Shown here in pieces: positions 37,164-46,247 of a stretch of DNA of 64,000 nucleotides. Made by a program: the position numbers and the translations under genes. Within the stretch, counting starts at the first letter, position 1, and each line of letters opens with the position of its first letter. The stretch covers positions 84,289-148,288 of the forward strand of contig NZ_PDKG01000006.1 of assembly GCF_004116725.1 (NCBI RefSeq). The letters run 5' to 3'. The notes below the pieces were generated by a model. It was not told where the DNA came from. It searched no databases and was given only the letters and a program-made list of their open reading frames with translations. This DNA comes from Arcobacter sp. CECT 8986 (lineage in GTDB: Bacteria > Campylobacterota > Campylobacteria > Campylobacterales > Arcobacteraceae).

Positions 37164-39050
37164 TTACATTGGTATTTCTATAATAAACATTGCGCCTGTG
37201 TATTCTACATCATTATAATTAAAGTTGTAATTACTAACTGATAAATTACCATTTAAATGTTTACAAATAATTTCATGGCTCATATAAAGCCCTATTCCTG
37301 TACCCACACTTTTATCTTTTGTTGTAAAATATGGCTCAAAAACTTTTTCAAGATTTTCTTCTTTGATTCCACCTGCATTATCATAAAATTGTAATATAAC
37401 TTTTTCTTCTTCTGCTTTTGTATTTATAAATATGTATCTATTTATATCATCTCTTTTTATTAGTTCATCTCTTGCATTGTTTAAAATATTTATTAAAACC
37501 TGTAATAACTCATTTTCTAAAGTAAAAAAGTTTATATCTTTTACCTCTTTTATAATTTCAATATTTTTTGTTTTAAATTGTGCATCTACAAGTTTTATAG
37601 TTTTTTCTATTACCTCTTTTATATTTACTCTTACTTCATTTTTATTTGGATTAAAGAAGTTTTTAAAATCATCAATTGTTTTAGATAAGTACTGAGATGA
37701 TTCATTTATTTTTTTAGTTGCACTAAAAAACTCTTCATCTTCTAATATTCCCATCTCTTTTTGAAAACTAATTCCAGTAGCTGCTGTTGAGATTACAGAT
37801 AATGGCTGTCTCCATTGATGGGCAATATTTGCAATCATCTCACCCATACTTGCCATTTTTGATTGTTGGGCTAAAATATTTTGCTGTTTTTCTATCTCTT
37901 CTTTATACTCTTTAAACTTATTTTCTAAAAGTTTTGAAACATATATAGAAATAAAAAGTAATAAAATTATCAACACTGAAGATAAAATTGCAACATTTTC
38001 TAAATATCTTACAAATTGTGCATTTAACTCTTTTTCTTTCTCTTTTAAATCTAATAAAAAGTCGTCTTCATAAAAACCACTACCTATTATCCATTTCCAC
38101 TGATTTATACCTTTTATAAAACTTGTTTTTTTTACTGTTTTATTTGTTCCTGGTTTTTCTCTTTGAATATAACTATAAAAACCTTCACCCTCTTGAGCTA
38201 TTCTTTTCATATTTTCTAAATCATTTAGAAAATATCTTAAGTTCTCATTTTCATGTGCATTTGTACCTAAATACTCTTTTCTAATATGACTTAGATAGTT
38301 AAAGTTATAATCTAAAATAAATATATACCCTTGTCCAAAATATCTTATTTTATTTATATAAGAAAGAACTTTTTTCTTTACATTATCTTCAAAGTCATTC
38401 ACATATTCACCAGTTCCAATAACTACATTATAAGGAGCAAAATATTTGTAAAAACTGATTTTTTTATATGCTTTTTTATCATTTTTTTTGTACCAATAAT
38501 ATGTATCAAAAGCTTCTGATTTATTTTTTATAGTTTTAATTATTTTTTTTACAAATTTATACCCATGTGCATCTTTGAAATTTGAGAAATCTTTTTCTTC
38601 AAACTCTTTATTTAAAGGTTGAAGTCTTTTTATACCATTTATATCATCTATAAAATAGTACCCTCTTCCATCATTAAAAATAATTGAGCCTAAAGATTGC
38701 TTTATTAGGTTAAATATCTCTTCTTTTGATTTTGTATCTTTATTTTTTTCATAAATAGATGTAGCAAGTTTGTGTGCTTCATAAACTCTGTTTTTTATCG
38801 ATTTTTTTAGCTCATTTTCAGTGGTTTGTTTTATAAAGTTTATATATTCATATACTCTTTGTACCTCATCATAAACTACTTTTTTATTTTGTTTTATGAA
38901 AGTTTGTCTTAACTTTTGTTTTTCTAATTCATAATTTTTTTTATGCTCTAAATATAGTGCAAAAGTTATAAATATAGAAATTAATATAGTTAACAAAGGC
39001 AAACTATACCTAATAATTTTTGTTAATATTTGCTCACTTCGATAATTCAT
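37164..39050 (-). CDS. Sensor histidine kinase with tandem Cache domains
   Basis: 628 residues from ATG 39050 (AAGAG upstream); an in-frame GTG two codons earlier is less likely. One N-terminal membrane helix (about 12-34), then two periplasmic single-Cache modules, the first with DGRGYYFIDDING and GTGEYVNDFED, the second with FGQGYIFILDYNFNYLSH and GSGFYEDDF. A second helix lies near 345-365, followed by a coiled coil, H-box ANIAHQWRQPL near 410 and a HATPase domain with LINILNNARDEL, YDNAGGIK and GTGIGLYMSHEI. Cache modules usually bind small organic acids or amino acids. No adjacent response regulator of its own. Confidence 0.9.
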   Translation of the reverse strand: MNYRSEQILTKIIRYSLPLLTILISIFITFALYLEHKKNYELEKQKLRQTFIKQNKKVVYDEVQRVYEYINFIKQTTENELKKSIKNRVYEAHKLATSIYEKNKDTKSKEEIFNLIKQSLGSIIFNDGRGYYFIDDINGIKRLQPLNKEFEEKDFSNFKDAHGYKFVKKIIKTIKNKSEAFDTYYWYKKNDKKAYKKISFYKYFAPYNVVIGTGEYVNDFEDNVKKKVLSYINKIRYFGQGYIFILDYNFNYLSHIRKEYLGTNAHENENLRYFLNDLENMKRIAQEGEGFYSYIQREKPGTNKTVKKTSFIKGINQWKWIIGSGFYEDDFLLDLKEKEKELNAQFVRYLENVAILSSVLIILLLFISIYVSKLLENKFKEYKEEIEKQQNILAQQSKMASMGEMIANIAHQWRQPLSVISTAATGISFQKEMGILEDEEFFSATKKINESSQYLSKTIDDFKNFFNPNKNEVRVNIKEVIEKTIKLVDAQFKTKNIEIIKEVKDINFFTLENELLQVLINILNNARDELIKRDDINRYIFINTKAEEEKVILQFYDNAGGIKEENLEKVFEPYFTTKDKSVGTGIGLYMSHEIICKHLNGNLSVSNYNFNYNDVEYTGAMFIIEIPM

Positions 39051-39191
39051 AGTCACTCTTTTGTTACGAAATAGTAAACTTTATGTTATTATAGTAAAAG
39101 TTTTTTTAGTTTAGTTGAATTTTTTCAATTTAATTTAATCTATTTTTAATATTCTTTTATATTAGAATTGTATTTTTATAAGGAAACAACT

Positions 39192-41288
39192 ATGAAAAGA
39201 AAAATTTACATAAAACATTTTCTTAGTTCAATGATTGGCATCTTTTCTATTGGTGCTCTTGTCTCAATACTTCTTTACTTTTTTTTAATATCATTTGAAA
39301 AAGAATCCATATACAAAAATAATATGCAATATGCTAAATATGAATTCAATGAAAATAAAAATACAATAAAACAAACAATAGATACTTATAAACAAGAGTT
39401 AATTGCTCTTGAAGATATAATAAAAAGAAAAAATCTTTTAGAAAACACTTATTTACTAAAAGAGTATATGCATTTACTTATAAAATCAAACAACTCAATA
39501 TTTCAAATAAGATACTTAGATAAAAATGCAGATGAAATAGTAAGAATAGATAGACTTCTAAATGGAAAAATAGTTGATAAAAAACTTCTTCAAAATAAAA
39601 AGAATAGATACTACTTTATAAAAACATCAAATCTTCCAAAAGAGGAGTTTTATATTTCAAATTTAGACTTAAATGTAGAGCACAAAAAAATAGAAAAACC
39701 ATTTAGACCAACTTTTAGAGTATCAACTCCTCTTTATATAAAAGATAAGTTTGAAGGTATTTTGATTTTTAATTTTAATGCACAGATTCTTATTGATAAG
39801 ATTACAAAAAGTAGAATTTTTGATGTTTATTATATGGATGAAAAGGGAAATTTCTTACTTCATCCAGATGAAAAAAAATCTTGGAGTACTCAACTAAAAA
39901 CTAACTATAAAGTAAAAGATGAAATAAAAAATATAGACCAATTACTAAAAAATCCACTTTCAGATAAAAATGACAAATACTATATTGATAAAATTCATAT
40001 AACAGACCATGATTTTTATATAATATTATCAACAAAAGATATCTATTATGAAAACTCAATTAATGAAATAAAAAAAGAAATCTTATTTTTATTTATGATT
40101 GTTATCTTGCTTGGACTTCCTTTTGCAATATTTATAGGATTTATACAATCAAGACATGTAATTCTTTTAGAATATATAATAAACTCAATTCCTCATCCTT
40201 TATATATAAAAGATAGTAAAGGTAAATTTATTTTAGTAAATGATGAATTAGTAAAATTTTATAATCTAAAAGATAAAAAACAACTACTTGGTAAAAACTC
40301 TTATGCCTTAAATAATCAAAAATCTTTTGATTGTAAAGAAAAAGATGAATTAGTTTTAAAAAAAGGTAGGTTAAAAACAGTAGAAGAGATAGAATTAGAA
40401 AATAAAGATATTTTGTACTATGAAATAATAAGAGTAAAAGTTCCTTATTACTATTTTAAAAAAAATACATTTTTACTTGGTATTGCAATTGATATAACTC
40501 AAATAAAAGAGTTAAATGATAAATTAAATGAAAGAGTTGAGCAAGAAGTATCTGCAAGAATAAAAACAGAACAACTACTTGCCCAACAATCAAAAATGGC
40601 ATTAATGGGTGAGATGATAGGAAATATTGCTCATCAATGGAGACAACCACTATCAAATATCACAACAGTATCAACGGGAATGAATTTACAAAAAGAGATG
40701 AATATTCTTGAAGATAATCAACTTCATGAAGGGTTAATACAAATAAATGAATCTGCACAATTTTTATCTCAAACAATTGATGATTTTAGAAACTTTTTTA
40801 AACCATACAAAGTAAAAACTAATTTTACTATTGATTATGTAGTAAAAAAAGCATTGAAACTTGTAAGTGCTCAATTTCAAGATAGAAATATTGAAATTAT
40901 AAAACAAATTGAAAATGTTAAACTTAACAATTTAGAAAATGAGTTTACACAAGTTATATTAAATCTATTAAATAACTCAAGGGATGAACTTGCAACTCAA
41001 TCAATAGATAAAAAACTAATATATATTGTTAGTAGAATAGAAAATAAAAAACTAATCTTTGAAGTAAAAGATAATGCAGGGGGAATAGAAGATAATATAA
41101 AAGATAAAATATTTGATGCTTATTTTACTACAAAACAGAGTGATTCTGGCACTGGTATTGGTCTATATATGTCAAAAGAGATTATCGAAAAACATATGGG
41201 TGGAAAACTATCTTGTGAAAATGTAACTATAAATTATGAAGATAAGATTTATAAAGGTGCATGTTTTAAAATAGAATTTGATTTATAA
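39192..41288 (+). CDS. Sensor histidine kinase with dCache and PAS domains
   Basis: 698 residues from ATG 39192, which has AAGGAAA upstream. Membrane helix at about 13-33, periplasmic double-Cache-like domain (about 40-300; FQIRYLDKNADEIVRIDR, then ILSTKDIYYENS), second helix about 302-324, and PAS (about 330-440; INSIPHPLYIKDSKGKFILV). H-box GNIAHQWRQPL is near 480; the HATPase domain has LNLLNNSRDEL, KDNAGGIE and GTGIGLYMSKEI. The kinase core is paralogous to the divergent gene at 37164. Both start from a common 140-bp promoter region. Lacks a neighbouring regulator of its own. Confidence 0.9.
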   Translation: MKRKIYIKHFLSSMIGIFSIGALVSILLYFFLISFEKESIYKNNMQYAKYEFNENKNTIKQTIDTYKQELIALEDIIKRKNLLENTYLLKEYMHLLIKSNNSIFQIRYLDKNADEIVRIDRLLNGKIVDKKLLQNKKNRYYFIKTSNLPKEEFYISNLDLNVEHKKIEKPFRPTFRVSTPLYIKDKFEGILIFNFNAQILIDKITKSRIFDVYYMDEKGNFLLHPDEKKSWSTQLKTNYKVKDEIKNIDQLLKNPLSDKNDKYYIDKIHITDHDFYIILSTKDIYYENSINEIKKEILFLFMIVILLGLPFAIFIGFIQSRHVILLEYIINSIPHPLYIKDSKGKFILVNDELVKFYNLKDKKQLLGKNSYALNNQKSFDCKEKDELVLKKGRLKTVEEIELENKDILYYEIIRVKVPYYYFKKNTFLLGIAIDITQIKELNDKLNERVEQEVSARIKTEQLLAQQSKMALMGEMIGNIAHQWRQPLSNITTVSTGMNLQKEMNILEDNQLHEGLIQINESAQFLSQTIDDFRNFFKPYKVKTNFTIDYVVKKALKLVSAQFQDRNIEIIKQIENVKLNNLENEFTQVILNLLNNSRDELATQSIDKKLIYIVSRIENKKLIFEVKDNAGGIEDNIKDKIFDAYFTTKQSDSGTGIGLYMSKEIIEKHMGGKLSCENVTINYEDKIYKGACFKIEFDL

Positions 41289-41294
41289 AAAAAG

Positions 41295-41370
41295 TGGAGG
41301 AGGTAACCGGACTCGAACCGATGAATATCTGATTTGCAATCAGGTGCATTACCAACTTTGCTATACCTCC
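41295..41370 (-). tRNA. tRNA-Cys(GCA), CCA encoded
   Basis: Minus strand. Acceptor stem GGAGGTA/TACCTCC, anticodon GCA in loop ATTGCAAAT, T-arm GGTTCGAGTCC, and an encoded CCA at 41297-41295. Confidence 0.96.
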
Positions 41371-41385
41371 AAAAATCGGAATGAA

Positions 41386-41394
41386 ATTATAGCA
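41386..41394 (-). promoter_or_regulatory. Extended -10 promoter of tRNA-Cys
   Basis: Minus-strand TGCTATAAT, a perfect extended -10 element 15 bp before the tRNA 5' end. No good -35 box. Confidence 0.6.
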
Positions 41395-41525
41395 ATAAAT
41401 CCTTAAGATTTATTTAATTTAATCTATTATCATTTTTTCTTTCATTTATTACAATAACTCTAATCAAATATAACTCTGTATTATTGTATCTTAGGCAATC
41501 TTTAAATACTAAAGCAATTAATAGA

Positions 41526-41531
41526 TATAAT
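41526..41531 (+). promoter_or_regulatory. -10 box upstream of the TPS-type adhesin operon
   Basis: TATAAT 26 bp before the start codon at 41558; ribosome site GAAAGG. Confidence 0.45.
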
Positions 41532-41557
41532 TCGCTTATATTCTATGAAAGGTTTTA

Positions 41558-44500
41558 ATGATTTATAATTTTAGTTCACGTTTTAAAATCATAAAAGGTG
41601 GTAAAATTAGTTTAATAGTTAGTGCACTTATTACTTCTTTAACACCAAGCTTTGCATCTCCAACAGGAGGAAAAGTCACTTCTGGAAATGCAACTATTAC
41701 TCAAAATAAAACAGTAACTACGATTAATCAAACATCCAATAAAGCAACAATTAATTGGAAAAACTTTTCTATTGCTTCAAATGAAACAGTAAACTTTAAA
41801 CAACCAAACTCAAAAGCTATTACTTTAAATAGAGTTACAGGAAATGAAAAAAGTATTATAAATGGTGCATTAAATGCAAACGGACAAGTTTGGATATTAA
41901 ACTCAAATGGTGTTTTATTTGGCAAAAATGCAGTTGTTAATACAAGTGGAATATTAGCAACAACAGCAAAACTTTCAGACAAAGATTTTAATGAAGGTAA
42001 ATATACCTTTAAAGATGCAACAGCAAACTTAGTAATCAATCAAGGAACAATTGAAGTATCAAATAGAGGTTCAGTAATATTAGCCTCAAATGAAGTTATA
42101 AATGAGGGTTCAATTAAAGCTATTAGAGGAAATGTACATTTAGTAGGAAGTGATTCTTATTCAATTAATATGAATGGAAACTCACTAGTTGATCTTAGAG
42201 TAGATAAAGGTGTTCTTGATTCTATGGTTTCAAATAAAGGAACTATTAGTGCAGATGGTGGAGAAATCTATCTAACAACAAATGCAGTTAATGAACTTTT
42301 AAAAGGTGTAGTTAATAATACAGGTATTATTGAAGCAAATAGTATTGATGATTTAAAAGGACATATTGAATTATTTGCACATGGTGGTGAAGCCCAAATT
42401 GATGGGACAATAAGTGCAAATACTGGATTTATTGAAACATCTGGTTCAAAAATAAATTTTTCAGATAATTTTATTATTAATGCAGGGAAAGGTGGGACAT
42501 GGCTTATTGACCCTAATAATATAAGAATTGTATCTGATGCAACTGCTGAAAAGAATCTAGACATATTAGGAGGAGAATATAAATCTTCAAATGATTCAAC
42601 AGTTTTGCGTGCATCTACTATTGAATCTCACTTAAATAATGGAACAAGTGTTGCAGTTATAACTGCAAGTGCAGGAACAAACTTGGAAGATGGAGATATT
42701 TTTTTAGAGACAAATATCAATAAAACTTCAGGTGGTGATGCAGTTTTAACTCTAAAAGCACATAGAAATATAGTATTTGCAGATAGAGATACATCATTTA
42801 CGAAAGATTATACTGGTCCAAATTCATATGGTAGTATCTCAAGTAGTAGTAATAAATTACATGTAGTTTTATGGTCAGATAGTGATGGAAATAATAATGG
42901 TTCAGTTTGGATACCTAAAAACTCATCTATTTCAACAAATGGAGGTAATGTTTGGATTGGAGGAGGGGCTGGAGATGGTCCTACAATGTGGAGTGGAATA
43001 ACAGTAGGAGACTCTTATGCTGTTGGTAGTAGTTTTTTTTCAAATGAAGGAAAAGCAATAGCAAGAGGTGCTTCAATAAATGGTAATATAAATGCAAATG
43101 GTTCAACTTCTGGTGGAGATATTTATATAAAAGGTCTTGCTAGTCAATCAAGTTATTATACTAGTGCTAGAGGTGTTTCTATAGCAGGTTCAATAATAAC
43201 TAACCATCAAGGAAATATTACAATAGAAGGAACAGCAAAAGGTGTCTCTGATGCTGTTGCTCTTGGAGATGCAGCTTTAAGTAATGGAGCTGGTATTTTA
43301 AGAGTTGAAGAAGGAACTATTTTAATAAATGGACACTCAAATACAAGTAGTAATTCAAGTGATTCTTTTTATTTAAATAATGGCTCTTATATAGATGATA
43401 ATCAAAAAGGATTAGGAACACTTATTATAAATGGTAATGATGATGAGATGCTATCTGATTCAAGTTCGTATATAAATATTGGTAAATTACTAGTTAAAAA
43501 TGGTTCTGTAACATTAGATAATATAAATAATAATATCTCTTTACTTGCAGGAGATAATTTAAGTAGTTTATCTTATGTAGATGCTGATTCTCTTACTATT
43601 GGAACAGTAGATTCTACAAATGGAATAACTGCACAAGGTCCTATAAATATTGCAACAAATACAGGTGATTTGATAATTGAAAATGATATAAACTCTTCAG
43701 ATAGTGGAGATTCTGCAATTGTTTTAAATGCTGGGAAAAGTCAAACAGCAGGAACATCAACAGGTGGAGATATTAAATATATTTCAGGAAGTTTAAATAC
43801 TACTGGTAGAGTAACTTTATATACAGGAAGTGTAAATGAAAGTTCAATAGCTTCTTTAGTATCTAATGGTAACTTTAGATATAACAGTGATGAAACAACA
43901 AGTGGATATGATCTAGTAAATGCTGCTTTAGGTTCAGGAACTTATGCAATTTATAGAGAACAACCAACTATTGAAGTTACTGCTAATAATGATTCATTTG
44001 TATATGATGGAAGAGTTTATACTGGTGGTAATGGTGCCATTTATTCTGGCTTTGTAAATAATGATACATCTTCAATTTTAAATGGTACTTTAAATTATAG
44101 TGGAACATCTCAAGGTGCAACTAATGTAGGAACATATACAATATCTCCAAATGGCCTATCAAATTATCTTGGATATAATATTAACTTTATAAATGGCCAA
44201 TTAGTAATAGAAGATGTACCAACAACTCCTAAGAAACCAACAAAAGATTCAACACCAATAATAAAAGATTCTTTGATACCAAAAAGTGATTTAATTTCAA
44301 AAACTAATCTACCTAAAAAAGATGCAGTAATAAAACCTAATAATTTAGTAAAAGTTTTTAATCAAAATCAAAATGATGATACGATGGATATAAAAACTAT
44401 AATTAAAAATCTAAATGTAAAACAAAATAATGAAAATACAAATATAGATATTTCTACAAAAAAACAAATTGATAATAAAATTTCAAAGCAAGATATTAAA

Positions 44501-45097
44501 ACAGATATTTTAACTAAGAAAAGAAATGAAAATAAAATCTCAAAACAAAATGTGAAAACAGATATTTTAGCTGAAAAAAGAAATGAAAATAAAATTATAG
44601 ATAACACTGCAAAAAAAACAGACTCAAATGAAAAACAAGCAGAAGATAAAAAATTAGATAAAAATATTTCAACAGATAGTTCACCTAAACTAAATAGATA
44701 CAAATTAGATGATGCACAAATAGAAATTCGTGTTAATGAAAATGGAAAAATCATATTTAGTAAATCAGAGATAAATGTTGTTGTTGAAAATAATGGACAA
44801 CTTGTTTTACCACGTAATTCAGCTGATATACTAGCAACAATAGGAATGTCAGTAAAAACAATTAGGGTAAAAAATAATAAAATAGAAATTAATATTCTTG
44901 ACAAAAAAAGTACAAAAAAATATTCTGCCACTTTAGAAAATGGTAAGCCTTTACCAAAATATTTAAAATTTGATAATAAAACAGGGAAAATCACTGGAAC
45001 TTTGCCTAAAGGAATAAAAAAGGCAAATATAAACATAGAAGCTATAAGTAAAGATAATACGATTAGAGTTCTAAATGTAAAGATGAGGATAAAATAA
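41558..45097 (+). CDS. Filamentous-haemagglutinin/TPS-type exoprotein with MBG domain
   Basis: 1179 residues. Signal sequence about 1-34 (...TSLTPSFA), then a TPS/haemagglutination domain (about 35-320) with ITQNKTVTTINQTSNKATIN, NRVTGNEKSIINGALNANG, VWILNSNGVLFG and GGTWLIDPNNIRI. Beta-helix-like repeats rich in Gly/Asn/Ser continue to about 800. An MBG-type domain covers about 802-885 (SFVYDGRVYTGGNGAIYSG). A Lys/Asn-rich stalk with imperfect 20-residue repeats (about 950-1050) and a C-terminal Ig-like domain (about 1090-1179; GKPLPKYLKFDNKTGKITGT) follow. Likely a secreted adhesin or matrix protein. The usual TpsB pore gene is not in the window. One operon with the next two genes (1-bp gap). 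Confidence 0.88.
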   Translation: MIYNFSSRFKIIKGGKISLIVSALITSLTPSFASPTGGKVTSGNATITQNKTVTTINQTSNKATINWKNFSIASNETVNFKQPNSKAITLNRVTGNEKSIINGALNANGQVWILNSNGVLFGKNAVVNTSGILATTAKLSDKDFNEGKYTFKDATANLVINQGTIEVSNRGSVILASNEVINEGSIKAIRGNVHLVGSDSYSINMNGNSLVDLRVDKGVLDSMVSNKGTISADGGEIYLTTNAVNELLKGVVNNTGIIEANSIDDLKGHIELFAHGGEAQIDGTISANTGFIETSGSKINFSDNFIINAGKGGTWLIDPNNIRIVSDATAEKNLDILGGEYKSSNDSTVLRASTIESHLNNGTSVAVITASAGTNLEDGDIFLETNINKTSGGDAVLTLKAHRNIVFADRDTSFTKDYTGPNSYGSISSSSNKLHVVLWSDSDGNNNGSVWIPKNSSISTNGGNVWIGGGAGDGPTMWSGITVGDSYAVGSSFFSNEGKAIARGASINGNINANGSTSGGDIYIKGLASQSSYYTSARGVSIAGSIITNHQGNITIEGTAKGVSDAVALGDAALSNGAGILRVEEGTILINGHSNTSSNSSDSFYLNNGSYIDDNQKGLGTLIINGNDDEMLSDSSSYINIGKLLVKNGSVTLDNINNNISLLAGDNLSSLSYVDADSLTIGTVDSTNGITAQGPINIATNTGDLIIENDINSSDSGDSAIVLNAGKSQTAGTSTGGDIKYISGSLNTTGRVTLYTGSVNESSIASLVSNGNFRYNSDETTSGYDLVNAALGSGTYAIYREQPTIEVTANNDSFVYDGRVYTGGNGAIYSGFVNNDTSSILNGTLNYSGTSQGATNVGTYTISPNGLSNYLGYNINFINGQLVIEDVPTTPKKPTKDSTPIIKDSLIPKSDLISKTNLPKKDAVIKPNNLVKVFNQNQNDDTMDIKTIIKNLNVKQNNENTNIDISTKKQIDNKISKQDIKTDILTKKRNENKISKQNVKTDILAEKRNENKIIDNTAKKTDSNEKQAEDKKLDKNISTDSSPKLNRYKLDDAQIEIRVNENGKIIFSKSEINVVVENNGQLVLPRNSADILATIGMSVKTIRVKNNKIEINILDKKSTKKYSATLENGKPLPKYLKFDNKTGKITGTLPKGIKKANINIEAISKDNTIRVLNVKMRIK

Positions 45098-45098
45098 A

Positions 45099-46247
45099 AT
45101 GAATAAAAAAAATTACATTATCTTTTCTGGGATTTTAATACTTTGTATTATTAGTTTTATCTATTATAAAATGGAATATTCAAAAAATATATTTGCTCAA
45201 ATTGTTTCTAAAGAGGGAGAAGTTAATTTAGTTAATAAAAAAGGAGAGCTTCTATCAGAAGTAACAAAAGGTTATAAGATTAAAATAGGAGATTTTATTG
45301 AGACAAAGAAAGACTCCTCTGTTACAATAAAATTTGTTGATAACTCTTTAGCAATTATTTCAGAAAATTCATTAGTTTCTATGAAAAATTTAAAATATGA
45401 TAAAAACACTAAAAAATCAATTACTAATTTATTGCTTCTAAAAGGAAAAATTGAATCTACTGTAACAAATCAAGATACTTTTGGCTCAGAATATAAAGTT
45501 GTAACTCCATCATTGCAGTTAGCAGTTAGGGGGACTATATTTAATGTAGCAGTTGAAGGTGCAGAATCAAGAGCATTCGTAATCAAAGGAAAAATTTTAG
45601 CTACTGATGGGAATAAATCTTTATTGTTAAATAAAGGATATGGTGCAGTTGTAAATGATAAAATCAAGTTAAGTTCGCCAATAAAATTACTAAGTAAACC
45701 AACAATAGACTTAAATGAATTAAATATTAAATATTATAAAAAATATATATCATGGGAAAAACTTCCAAATGCAGTTAAATATCATGTTCAAGTCTATTCT
45801 AAAGAAAAATATAAATCATTAATTTATGATAAATATGTTAGCAATACAGAAATAAATATAGATAATCTAAAAGATGGAAAGTATGAGATAAATATACAAG
45901 CTGTTGATACATATGGTTTAGAAGGATTTAAAATTGAAGAAACTTTCAATGTAAAATCAAATCCTCTTCCACCAAAAGTAAAAACACCTATAACTAATCT
46001 AAATTCAAGAATGACTATATTTAGATGGGAAAAGTCAAAAGAAGCGAGTAAATATATCTTAGAAATATCAAAAATAAGAAGTTTTAATAAGGTATTAATA
46101 AGAGTATCTAATCTAAACTCTACACTAGAACAGATGTCTTTACCTTTACAAAAAGGAGACTATTTTATTAGAATGTCAAGTATTGACAGCTCTGGTATTC
46201 GAGGACCATATAGTCAAATGTACCCATTTAAAGTAGATAAAAAATGA
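45099..46247 (+). CDS. FecR-domain protein with FN3-like C terminus
   Basis: 382 residues. N-terminal membrane anchor (about 5-24), then a FecR domain (about 40-195): GYKIKIGDFIETKKDSSVTI, LAVRGTIFNVAVEG and LLLNKGYGAVVNDK. Two fibronectin-III-like modules follow (about 210-380; ISWEKLPNAVKYHVQVYSK and FRWEKSKEASKYILEISK). It lies outside the cytoplasm, held by its anchor. No sigma factor is present, so it is not a classical FecIR pair; it more likely assembles with the adhesin or with the periplasmic CHASE2 domain of the following cyclase. Overlaps that gene by 4 bp. Confidence 0.85.
   Translation: MNKKNYIIFSGILILCIISFIYYKMEYSKNIFAQIVSKEGEVNLVNKKGELLSEVTKGYKIKIGDFIETKKDSSVTIKFVDNSLAIISENSLVSMKNLKYDKNTKKSITNLLLLKGKIESTVTNQDTFGSEYKVVTPSLQLAVRGTIFNVAVEGAESRAFVIKGKILATDGNKSLLLNKGYGAVVNDKIKLSSPIKLLSKPTIDLNELNIKYYKKYISWEKLPNAVKYHVQVYSKEKYKSLIYDKYVSNTEINIDNLKDGKYEINIQAVDTYGLEGFKIEETFNVKSNPLPPKVKTPITNLNSRMTIFRWEKSKEASKYILEISKIRSFNKVLIRVSNLNSTLEQMSLPLQKGDYFIRMSSIDSSGIRGPYSQMYPFKVDKK

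Noticed and set aside
44368..45036. Minus-strand frame of 222 codons opposite the exoprotein stalk
   Set aside because: The Phe/Leu/Ser-rich translation is the reverse of the Lys/Asn/Glu repeats; it looks like a membrane protein only by composition.
45099..46247. FecR gene as part of an iron-siderophore FecIR signalling set
   Set aside because: No ECF sigma factor or TonB receptor adjacent; FN3-like modules and the cyclase partner point elsewhere.
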